Assembly: GCA_025201865.1 (NCBI GenBank)
Contig: MU602905.1
Coordinates: 11,254 to 27,718, forward strand
From: Ramicandelaber brevisporus
Lineage: Eukaryota; Kickxellomycota; Ramicandelaberales; Ramicandelaberaceae
Length of the DNA stretch: 16,465 nucleotides
Direction of reading: 5' to 3'
The notes below the pieces were generated by a model. That model had not been told where the DNA came from. It made no database searches and worked only from the letters and a program-made list of their open reading frames with translations. A program made the position numbers and the translations under genes. Every line of letters starts with the position of its first letter. Within the stretch, counting starts at the first letter, position 1. Positions 8,124 to 15,009 of the stretch are shown here, piece after piece.

Positions 8124-8164
8124 CTGCGCGTGCGTGTATGTGCGTGCGTGCGTGCGTGTGTGTA
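8124..8164. repeat. GT/GC alternating tract upstream of B55
   Basis: About 41 bp of TG/CG dinucleotides, including three perfect GTGC-type tetramers at 8141-8156. It lies about 180 bp upstream of the B55 start codon and has the same composition as the tract at 2861-2977. Confidence 0.85.
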
Positions 8165-8482
8165 TCTACTAGCAAGTTTACTATCTGGCTAGTATTATGA
8201 ATAGAAACGAGAGAGTATGCGTATGAGAGATAGTCGTAAAAGAAAGGAAAAATGAAGCGAGAGGAAAGAGCAAAGCAAAAAAGACAAGTGAAGTGAAGTG
8301 ACCTGCAAGTTGTACCTGCAAGTAGAAAGTGAGAGAGCGCCAGTCGCCTGTCTCTTTCACTCTTTCACTCTTATTACGATGCACTGATTGCGTGTACTGT
8401 GTGAGTAACATTCACTGTTCGATGCAGTGGATTGTGCGTTGTCCTCTCCTCCTCCTCGATGCATTTGTGGCTTTTTAATAGT

Positions 8483-8488
8483 TTTATT
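8483..8488 (-). terminator. Candidate poly(A) signal of STT3 (AATAAA)
   Basis: TTTATT on the plus strand gives AATAAA on the minus strand, about 108 bases after the STT3 stop codon, in AT-rich sequence. Position and sequence fit a polyadenylation signal. Confidence 0.4.
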
Positions 8489-8595
8489 ATACATACTGTC
8501 AATGCATGTTTCTCGCTTCGAGTTATCAACAACAAAAGCTGAGCAATGGTTATTATTACTATTCAACAATTTAAACAGCTATATTTTTTTTAATA

Positions 8596-10824
8596 TTAGT
8601 AAAGCTGAGCCTTTGACTTGGATTTGATTCGCTTCTTTCCTTGGTCAAAATGATGGGCATCAATCAGCTGTCTTCCCAGATTATCGACATCCTTCACTTT
8701 GTACAATCTCACCATCCAGTGCTCGCTCGTAAACACCTCTTCCAGTGTATGCAGCTTAATCTCGTGAGTTGGCGCTGGTCCACCGCGCGCACGGTCCTGT
8801 GGTGCTCGTCCGCCAAACAATTCGGCATAGCGGTAGAACGAGGTCTTGTAGATGACGCTCTCCTTCATAGCTGGAGAAGCGTGCTCATCAACTCGATACG
8901 ATCCGTGGTTAAAGAAATCAGACTCGCGAACTTCGTCTGGATAAACACCTTCAGCAATTCGAGCCATCCACAAGAACTTGTTCAAATCGTCGCCGCCATA
9001 TCCGAGCAAACCGCCAAAGATGACCAACACGTAGTCAACATCGTGCTGCTTGAATACACCATAGGCGCGATCCTCTGGGAGGGCAAATGCTTTACCGACG
9101 GTGGCAATGTGAGTGTTGTTCCAGGTGTTGTTGTCGACCAGAGTGATTCTATCAGCCATTCCAGCCAGCTGATAGCCGTAATCCCACCAGGCGAGAACCT
9201 TGGCATCGCGCGGCGTGTTCTTGCGCAACCAATAGTAAGCTTCGCGGAAATCATCAATAATAGCCATGGAGCCATCTGGATTGCGAGAGGAGAGGATGAC
9301 GGATGGAGAAGAGTAGGCTGACGATGAGATGTATGTGCAGTGCCACACAAACATAACGAGGAAGTAGGTCATTGCCGAGATGATGGCAAGCTTTGGTGAC
9401 AGCAGATTCTTGAATGACCATTCCTGATCAACAGCCGGTGCCGACTCATTAACTGCCTCTGGCTTCTTGCTCTTGTTCTTGTCATCAACAGCGGCGGTGG
9501 CAGCAGCAGCAGTGGACTTGTTCAATGGCGACTCTGGACGCAGATCCAGATAGACGTCAAAGAAGTGGGACAGGGCAATGGCAGCGGCAACGCAAACCAG
9601 TGGAGTCAAGGTCAACATTAAACGCACCATGACACCTGCAAAGTAGGATGCAAATACAGCGTACAGGATCACAAACACGTGCTCATCGCGCAGGGTTTGG
9701 AAGCACATGTAGACACCAGCTGGCATCAGGAAGATGAGCCAGGACAAGTCAAAGAAGAAGGACGGCCATGCAGTTGGCTGATGCTCACTGACTGATGCAA
9801 TGATTGGAATGTGCTTGCGAGCATAGCCAGTGTCGAACAGTGAGTAGAATCTGCCGGTCCATGGTGCAACGACTCCGGCCATTGTTAATCCAACCAATGC
9901 CACAAATGCCAGTGCAGCAAACGAGATGATGGCAACACGCAGTAGAGACTGGAACTGGCGGGCTGGCAGCAATCCACGAACCATGTTTGCAAATGCAACA
10001 AGCTGGATCAAACCAAAAGTGCCCAGTGCAGCCATGTGCTCACTGGTCTTTGTTGGCAGGAATCCCACAAACGGAGTCTGCATTGATCCAAGAGTTCCCA
10101 GCACATAGAATGTCGAGTAAGCGACATACAAGCGCGGCGAGTAGCGACCCATCAGCAGCAACACAAACACATGCAATGGGACCAGATTGATGATAAACAC
10201 ATATCCACCCCATGCGCTGACCATGTATGAATAAAACACTGCAGCCAGTGCAGCCCACATTGCCGAGCCTTGCTTGACAGCTTTGATCCACAGGTAGAAT
10301 GTAAACATCAGAAGGAAGATTGAGATGCCTTCATTGTCGTACGAACCAGCCACAGAGCGCGAAATATAGCCAGGAGCCAAGCCCATGAACGCAGCGGCCA
10401 GCAAGCCAGCGGTTGAATCCTTGAATTCCTTTGTGATCAGATAGGTCGACAATGCAGTCAAGGCTGAGAACATTGGCGCAAAGAATACGCACACGTTGCG
10501 GATATCGACGGGAATGTTCACCGCCAGCAGCACGTTGCGGATCGCGGCAGCAGTGACCATCAAGCCTGGATAGACTGTGCCACCAACGGCACGTCCCAGC
10601 GGGTACCATGAGCGCTCGTCAAACCAGTTCCAGAACTTGCTGACGCCGTGCTTGGCAATATACTGAGTGGAGCGATAGTTGAACCACGGGTCGAACTCGT
10701 GGATAACGCTCTCGTAACGAAGAACAGAGAACAGGCGGATGCCGATGGCTGACACGGAAACGAGAGTCAGCACGATCACGCGCAGCAGCTTCTTTTCGTC
10801 CTGCGCGGACAAGTTGAAGACCAT
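8596..10824 (-). CDS. STT3: Oligosaccharyltransferase catalytic subunit STT3
   Basis: A 742-residue multi-pass ER membrane protein that transfers the preassembled glycan from dolichol pyrophosphate to Asn in N-X-S/T sequons. Catalytic motifs are all present: the first acidic motif HEFDPWFNYR (42-51, D45), the second SYDNEG (161-166, D163/E165), SVSE (344-347) of the external loop, and R401 in the VRLML segment. The sequon-binding WWDYG (546-550), DNNTWNN (564-570) and DDLNKFLW (612-619, DxxK type) lie in the lumenal domain. About a dozen hydrophobic segments fill residues 12-500. Residues 436-468 form a variable Ala/Lys-rich loop between the membrane part and the lumenal domain. The C-terminus is basic (KKRIKSKSK), which may serve ER retention. 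Length is slightly above yeast Stt3 (718). The start ATG at 10824 gives the conserved short N-terminus. No missing residues or frameshift. Confidence 0.98.
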   Translation of the reverse strand: MVFNLSAQDEKKLLRVIVLTLVSVSAIGIRLFSVLRYESVIHEFDPWFNYRSTQYIAKHGVSKFWNWFDERSWYPLGRAVGGTVYPGLMVTAAAIRNVLLAVNIPVDIRNVCVFFAPMFSALTALSTYLITKEFKDSTAGLLAAAFMGLAPGYISRSVAGSYDNEGISIFLLMFTFYLWIKAVKQGSAMWAALAAVFYSYMVSAWGGYVFIINLVPLHVFVLLLMGRYSPRLYVAYSTFYVLGTLGSMQTPFVGFLPTKTSEHMAALGTFGLIQLVAFANMVRGLLPARQFQSLLRVAIISFAALAFVALVGLTMAGVVAPWTGRFYSLFDTGYARKHIPIIASVSEHQPTAWPSFFFDLSWLIFLMPAGVYMCFQTLRDEHVFVILYAVFASYFAGVMVRLMLTLTPLVCVAAAIALSHFFDVYLDLRPESPLNKSTAAAATAAVDDKNKSKKPEAVNESAPAVDQEWSFKNLLSPKLAIISAMTYFLVMFVWHCTYISSSAYSSPSVILSSRNPDGSMAIIDDFREAYYWLRKNTPRDAKVLAWWDYGYQLAGMADRITLVDNNTWNNTHIATVGKAFALPEDRAYGVFKQHDVDYVLVIFGGLLGYGGDDLNKFLWMARIAEGVYPDEVRESDFFNHGSYRVDEHASPAMKESVIYKTSFYRYAELFGGRAPQDRARGGPAPTHEIKLHTLEEVFTSEHWMVRLYKVKDVDNLGRQLIDAHHFDQGKKRIKSKSKAQLY

Positions 10825-11391
10825 CGTTCGTTATAGACGCTGTAGCAGGCTTAGATCGCGTTGCGCTTACTCTGTCTCTCTCTTTCTCTCTCAATCAATC
10901 AAGTTGGGCAAATGGCAAGAAAAGAAGTGACGAGGGAGTTCCAGTTGCGGAGAAAAGTATTTTGATAACGCGGTTCTACTCTCTCTCCAAAACTGTCATC
11001 GAATGCCAGCAGCAACCACAGACAGTTTGAGATCTACTTCCGCGACAGAGTTCATGAGTTGCGAGAGCTACAAGAACCACTTGAGCAACAGCGCACAGTG
11101 ATATCAGACAGACAGCGACAACTCAATGCCGAACGCAACTGAGTCTTGTAACTAACTAATAGAATTTTTCATCATCATCATTGGCTTTAAACTTGTTGGT
11201 GTAAATCGAATGGATGGGAGGCAAGTGAGAAACAGTTAGTGCAGAGTGGGAAAAGTAAATATGCAGATTGCAGAGAAAGTGAGTGCAGTGAGGAAAAGAA
11301 AGTGGATGGCAAGAAAGTGAGTGCAGAGTGTCAAAGAATGCAGGGTAATGTTAGGGCAGGTGTTCGGTGCTATGCAAGATAGAGTGATTGC
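10825..11391. other. Intergenic: STT3 upstream region and peptide gene 3' flank
   Basis: The STT3-proximal part (10870-10892) is a CT-rich tract. The middle (10912-11142) may hold a small spliced plus-strand gene, listed separately. The right part (11220-11345) is noncoding and contains degenerate direct repeats: AGAAAGTGAGTGCAG at 11274-11288 and 11312-11326, with a related GTTAGTGCAGAGTGG at 11236-11250. No poly(A) hexamer for the minus-strand peptide gene is obvious. Confidence 0.5.
10912..11142 (+). CDS. Possible two-exon mini-gene, 53-residue coiled-coil-like protein
   Basis: Low-confidence model. Exon 1 (10912-10956) runs from an ATG and encodes 15 charged residues beginning MARKEVTREF. 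A GTATTT donor follows at 10957. Exon 2 (11026-11142) follows an ACAG acceptor (AG at 11024-11025) and encodes 38 residues, starting FEIYFRDRV and ending in a TGA. Both junctions are phase 0, so a 69-nt intron joins the frames cleanly. The product would be strongly charged, helix-favouring and Gln/Arg/Glu-rich (heptad-like HELRELQEPLEQQ), with no recognised family. It would be transcribed divergently from STT3 with only 87 bp between the start codons. The alternative is that exon 2 is merely an open stretch of noncoding DNA. RNA evidence would decide. Confidence 0.28.
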
Positions 11392-11628
11392 TTATGGTTT
11401 ACGCATTGCTGCGAGTCTACCGGCAACTGCTGCACGTGCAGCTACCGATCCTATGAGAGGAGCAAGGAAGAATACAGGACGTGCCTTAGCATAGGCCTTT
11501 GGAATTGGAACCGGAGCTGGAGCTGGAACTGGAACTGGAGCTGGGACTGGACGAGCGTCAACCATATCGATATTGAATAAGCTCATCATGAGCATAGCGA
11601 ACAGGAGGAAGAATGCGGTGAACTTCAT
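11392..11628 (-). CDS. Secreted small peptide precursor with X-Pro/X-Ala dipeptide ladder
   Basis: A 78-residue precursor from the ATG at 11628-11626 to TAA at 11394-11392. Residues 1-25 form a typical signal peptide: Lys2, a hydrophobic core (FTAFFLLFAMLMMSLF), and a V-D-A cleavage site after A25. Residues 26-51 are thirteen unbroken dipeptides ending in Pro or Ala (RP VP AP VP VP AP AP VP IP KA YA KA RP). The tail 52-78 begins VFFLAPLIG and ends AAMRKP; it contains four basic and no acidic residues. By analogy with yeast alpha-factor (Ste13) and with melittin and amphibian precursors, such ladders are removed stepwise by dipeptidyl aminopeptidases, leaving the tail as mature peptide. Function (antimicrobial, signal or effector) is unknown, and no homologue is recognised. 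The frame is also open upstream to an ATG at 11754, but that version hides the signal peptide behind 42 basic residues and overlaps a TATA-like element. Confidence 0.62.
   Translation of the reverse strand: MKFTAFFLLFAMLMMSLFNIDMVDARPVPAPVPVPAPAPVPIPKAYAKARPVFFLAPLIGSVAARAAVAGRLAAMRKP
11501..11548. repeat. Eight degenerate GGARYY hexamers coding for the dipeptide ladder
   Basis: Plus-strand units are GGAATT, GGAACC, GGAGCT, GGAGCT, GGAACT, GGAACT, GGAGCT and GGGACT. Read on the minus strand they encode Pro-Val, Pro-Ala or Pro-Ile pairs of the peptide precursor. The 6-bp unit matches one dipeptide, so unit gain or loss keeps the frame. Confidence 0.9.
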
Positions 11629-12364
11629 TGCTGTGGATATGCGAGTATGCAAACGATGCTGAAAAAGTATGTGCGATTGAATATGTGTGCAAAGACTGGA
11701 AAGAAGCGAACGAAGTCGTGAATGAACGGCATATCGACGCAGTCTTATATCCATCCTCTTGCTTTGCTATTCACAAACGTTCGTCAATAGAGCCCTGTAG
11801 CAGCGAATACCAGCAAAGCCGCTCATTTACAATTAACTACGCTCTGCTATTCGTACTTCCCACAAAGCGGCTGTGTTGTTGACGCCATTGACTATCACAC
11901 TATTTAGGATAAAAGCCTCGAACATGTTATTCATAAATCGCGGGATGAAGTTAATGAAAGAGTTTGGTTGGGGTATAGCTTTATTCACAAACCGGCACGC
12001 CAAAAACGAGGCTATTCTAATGTCACTCCTGCGATATCAACTCGGAAAGAGAATCAAAAGAGCTTATAGTGGCAGCTAGTACACTTTGGAGTTGTCCTAT
12101 TACGGTGCACAGTCATTGACTTTTGCACGATATCACTTCGTTGTACGAACCATGCTTGAATATCGTTGATGGTGAACGTGTTTGTTGACACATTGATATG
12201 TCGATTTTATTCGCGTTCGTTTTGTTTGTGTTTGCTGTCACACACCGAAGGTGACTGGTTCGCTCTTTCAGATCTCACCTACTACTCGACTGAAGATTGA
12301 CCATTACCAACAACAGAACAACAGCAGCAACAGCAGAACAACCGATCTACCCAGCCAGCCAGTT
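11629..12364. other. Divergent intergenic region (peptide gene / zinc-finger gene)
   Basis: This 736-bp gap separates divergent starts and should contain both promoters. A TATA-like element for the peptide gene lies at 11743-11749. Loosely similar TATTCACAAA/TATTCATAAA words recur at about 11769, 11928 and 11982; they may be chance AT-rich matches. The short plus-strand frames here (11628-11882, 11873-12079) have no recognisable features. On the zinc-finger side the frame is open from a GTG at 12251, coding Gln/Asn/Ser-rich sequence, but the first ATG is at 12365. Confidence 0.5.
11743..11749 (-). promoter_or_regulatory. TATA-like element for the peptide gene
   Basis: The minus strand reads GGATATAAGACT, containing TATAAGA, about 115 bases upstream of the ATG at 11628. 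If it works as a TATA box, transcription would begin roughly 30-60 bases downstream. That would remove the more distal in-frame ATG at 11754 from the mRNA. Confidence 0.35.
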
Positions 12365-14389
12365 ATGTCGACCGTGAAGATCAAGACAGAGCCAACAGCA
12401 ACAACAGCAGCAGCAACAGTCAACGTGAAAGTCAAGCTCGAGCCGAGTTTCTCAACGAGCGATATCAAACTCGAACAGCACACTTCAGACATTGACACCA
12501 AAGTCGAGTCTAATTCGGAAGTTGACATCAAATCCGATGATGACAGTGACAATGGAGACACTGACCAGGCTACAGAAGCTCCCAAGAAACAACGACAGTT
12601 AATCTGCGAACATCCTGGATGTGGTCGTAGTTTCAAATATACCAGCAGCCTGACAATGCACCGACATGATCACAGACTCCAAACAGAGCTTAATAGATAT
12701 GGTAAGACTTACATTCTGACTCGGCAGTCGTTGGATGATCGATGGCCGTGTCCAATTCCGGATTGTACATCTACATGCAAAACAGTTCATACTTGGTGTA
12801 CTCATGTGCGAAAGACTCATGCTGAGACTACGAAACAACAACAAAATCGACAGCCTCTACAACGGATAGCCCGGAACAGTATTTATTTCCTTGATGTGGA
12901 TAACTTTTATGTGAATGGAGTCCGCTGTGGTTATCATAATAATATTAAAGTGTTCATTTGCCACGACTGTAGGCTGGTACCGGAATGCCTGCTAACTCAT
13001 TTGCAACAAAAGCATGGATACGATGAGAAATCGATTGACAACTCTGTTCTCCCAGAAAGTGCAGTCATTGTAAATGCTGATCCCAGTATTAATCAACATA
13101 CCAACAACCCACATCTCGCAGCAGCAATTAGTCAGCCATATCTGCACTATCATCAGGATATAGTTCAAGGTTGGCTTTGTGCTGCATCAGGTTGTGGATA
13201 TTGTGGTTGTTCAGCTACGAGGAAGAGTGAACATAGAAAAACAATCCATCAAGGTCAACAATTAACAACCGTCCCGGCACTTTTACTGCGTCTTTTATAT
13301 GGGAAAGTGCAGACTAGCTACTTTCTCATTACTCGCATTGACCAAGCAAGCAGCACTGTCACAACCAGTAGTAATAGAATATATCGACACAAACTCGATT
13401 ACAGCCACAATGGATTGAGTGATCAAGATGAGAATGAAGATGATGCCAGCCAGAATGAGATCACAGATGTATCCAATCAGAAGCGCCAATGGAAATGTGA
13501 ATATCCTGATTGCGGATTTTTCTTCAACAAAGCTAAATTACTTTACATACATCGGCGCGAGCACAAACTTGAAGTTGGGATTACTGTACAAGGAGAGGCT
13601 TTCACTCTTAGTCGTCAGTCTTCAGATGATCGATGGGCATGTCCAGTTTTAGAATGTGAAGAAACGCTCAAAACCGTCAGTGTTGCTCATAAACATATTC
13701 AAAGAGTTCATTGTACAGTGATGAAACTAAAACGTGATTATATGGAAGATGACGACGAAGAGCAACAGCAGCAGCAAATTGTAAAGAAGAGACAACCGAC
13801 CATTGAGTATTTAAAAGTGGATAACTTTTATGTGAATGATGTTCGCTGTGGCTATCATAACGCTACTGGAGTATTCATTTGCCACGAATGCAAGTCTGTA
13901 CCAGAATGCTTACTAACACACTTGCAACAGAAGCATGGATATGATGAGAAATCTATTGATACTGCGTTTCTACCTGAAAGCGCTAGGATTGCCGGAAGCG
14001 ATCCCAATGGAAATCAGCATACCAGCAACACGCATCTCGCAGCAGCAATTAGTCAGCCATATCAGCAACACCATCAAGATATAGTTCAAGGTTGGCTTTG
14101 TGCTGCACCTGATTGCGGTTATTGTTACACCACTAAAGTGTTGAGAAATAGTCATCAGTATAGGGAACACAGAGGTGGTCAAAGACCGATAGTACCTGCT
14201 CTTGTACTGCGATTACTTTATGGGAGAACACAAACTTCCGGCTTTCTCATTACTCGGTTGGACACAGTCACCAGCAACGTCAACACAAGTAAACTGATGA
14301 CTCGGCACAATAGCAAGTGTGATGAAGAAGAAGATGATGGTGATGAATTGGTGCTGAGTGATTACAGTGATGAGGATGATATCCATTGA
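12365..14389 (+). CDS. C2H2 zinc-finger protein with duplicated four-finger module
   Basis: A 674-residue, probably nuclear protein from the ATG at 12365 to TGA at 14387-14389. Residues 1-60 carry regularly spaced sumoylation-type motifs (IKTE 6-9, VKLE 23-26, IKLE 34-37, IKSD 55-58, and weaker TKVE 45-48). Two related modules follow (77-326 and 374-633). Each has four Cys/His sites. Module 1: C81/C86/H99/H103, C129/C134/H147/H152, C199/C202/H212/H217, C272/C277/H290/H295. Module 2: C378/C383/H396/H400, C426/C431/H444/H449, C506/C509/H519/H524, C579/C584/H597/H602. The third site (C-x2-C-x9-H-x4-H in CHDCRLVPECLLTHLQQKH), with the trailing LLRLLYGKVQTSYFLITR, recalls zinc fingers of OrsD/DUF3505-type proteins; this is a tentative resemblance. 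Linkers and the C-terminus are acidic. It probably binds DNA, but target and partners are unknown. No intron is visible. Confidence 0.8.
   Translation: MSTVKIKTEPTATTAAATVNVKVKLEPSFSTSDIKLEQHTSDIDTKVESNSEVDIKSDDDSDNGDTDQATEAPKKQRQLICEHPGCGRSFKYTSSLTMHRHDHRLQTELNRYGKTYILTRQSLDDRWPCPIPDCTSTCKTVHTWCTHVRKTHAETTKQQQNRQPLQRIARNSIYFLDVDNFYVNGVRCGYHNNIKVFICHDCRLVPECLLTHLQQKHGYDEKSIDNSVLPESAVIVNADPSINQHTNNPHLAAAISQPYLHYHQDIVQGWLCAASGCGYCGCSATRKSEHRKTIHQGQQLTTVPALLLRLLYGKVQTSYFLITRIDQASSTVTTSSNRIYRHKLDYSHNGLSDQDENEDDASQNEITDVSNQKRQWKCEYPDCGFFFNKAKLLYIHRREHKLEVGITVQGEAFTLSRQSSDDRWACPVLECEETLKTVSVAHKHIQRVHCTVMKLKRDYMEDDDEEQQQQQIVKKRQPTIEYLKVDNFYVNDVRCGYHNATGVFICHECKSVPECLLTHLQQKHGYDEKSIDTAFLPESARIAGSDPNGNQHTSNTHLAAAISQPYQQHHQDIVQGWLCAAPDCGYCYTTKVLRNSHQYREHRGGQRPIVPALVLRLLYGRTQTSGFLITRLDTVTSNVNTSKLMTRHNSKCDEEEDDGDELVLSDYSDEDDIH
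12593..13342 (+). repeat. Internal duplication, copy 1 (zinc-finger module)
   Basis: Codes for residues 77-326. Compared with copy 2 it shares the order and spacing of all four Cys/His sites. Long exact matches include PECLLTHLQQKHGY, HLAAAISQPY and HQDIVQGWLCAA, the last also identical as 30 consecutive bases. The offset between copies is 297 codons before and 307 codons after a 10-residue Gln/Asp insertion in copy 2. Confidence 0.9.
13484..14263 (+). repeat. Internal duplication, copy 2 (zinc-finger module)
   Basis: Codes for residues 374-633, the second copy of the module. It differs mainly in the linker after its second finger (DYMEDDDEEQQQQQ) and in the first two fingers, whereas the third and fourth finger regions stay near-identical to copy 1. 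The uneven divergence suggests either selection on the second half or gene conversion there. Confidence 0.9.
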
Positions 14390-15009
14390 TAGGAAACAGC
14401 GACAGTCTCTCATTCATTACAGTATAACTTGCTTATCATGCCACTGTCTGATGATTCTGCTTTATGACATCTCTTAAATATCTATTCTTAACTTTGAATG
14501 ACTCTTTTAATAGTTTTGATATTGTAGTGCGGTGAGTTGATTGTGTGTGTAATCACTACCGTGAATGTCATTTGTACTTCCAAGTTCTTTCTCTCTTTTA
14601 CTCAATCTTTGCTGTCATTCTCAAGTAATGGTTTCGGAGAGCACCAATACAGTTTGCAATCGGCATTACGTGCTCGCATACTCAAATTAATGCGGAGCGC
14701 CAATGACCACGAGCCCATCTGTCAGTTGAGGTCGAGCAGTTCTCGATTCATAGCCAAAGTGTGATATTTTTGAATACAGTGGCAGTTGAGTATACTCGAA
14801 TGCAACAGGATATCTAATCAACTCCGCGATCAGCGTCAGAATCACAGGGACTCGTCTTGGCTCTGATTTTTTTTCTCTGGTGTTTCCGCAGCACTGCCGA
14901 AAGTACAAATAACCACACGCCAAAATCACACAGCCATCTGCTACATCACGCTTCTTCAGCTCACTACGCACCACACAAACAAATAAACAAACAAACGCAC
15001 AAACGAGCA
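14390..15009. other. Intergenic / 5' leader of the 246-residue protein gene
   Basis: No protein gene is supported in this 620-bp stretch; only ATG frames of about 20-25 codons occur (for example from 14626). The last 118 bases (14892-15009) are CA-rich, contain no ATG, and directly follow a strong 3'-splice-like site. They look like a 5' untranslated exon. The first ~150 bases should contain the 3' untranslated region of the zinc-finger gene, where no perfect AATAAA is seen. Confidence 0.5.
14866..14891 (+). promoter_or_regulatory. 3' splice acceptor-like site of a possible 5' UTR intron
   Basis: A run of eight T, then a pyrimidine-rich CTCTGGTGTTTCC, ends in GCAG at 14891. A branch-point-like TCTAATC lies about 75 bases upstream (near 14814). 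Candidate donors are GTATAC at about 14790 and a good GTGAGT at about 14532. Upstream ATGs would lie in the intron, and none remain between 14892 and the start codon at 15010. Confidence 0.35.

Larger units (their letters stand above)
7945..8595. other. Intergenic: B55 upstream region and STT3 3' flank
   Basis: No gene is supported in this 651-bp gap between two minus-strand genes. The B55-proximal half contains a GT/GC tract (8124-8164). Further out lies a direct repeat of ACCTGCAAGT (8301-8310 and 8314-8323), on the minus strand a doubled ACTTGCAGGT. A CT/GA-rich stretch lies at about 8225-8375. The STT3-proximal end is AT-rich and carries a candidate poly(A) signal. Short minus-strand frames (for example ending at 8181) are hydrophobic by composition but have no family features. 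Confidence 0.55.

Noticed and set aside
8641-9321. 226-residue plus-strand frame inside the STT3 region
   Set aside because: It lies entirely opposite conserved STT3 coding sequence, including the WWDYG region, so it is a shadow frame.
11629-11754. 42-residue N-terminal extension of the secreted peptide from an upstream in-frame ATG
   Set aside because: It is Arg/His-rich, would bury the signal peptide, and its first codons coincide with the TATA-like element. Taken as 5' flank.
12251-12364. Gln/Asn/Ser-rich extension upstream of the zinc-finger ATG
   Set aside because: It begins at GTG with no ATG in frame before 12365. A spliced upstream exon cannot be excluded but is not supported by a visible junction.
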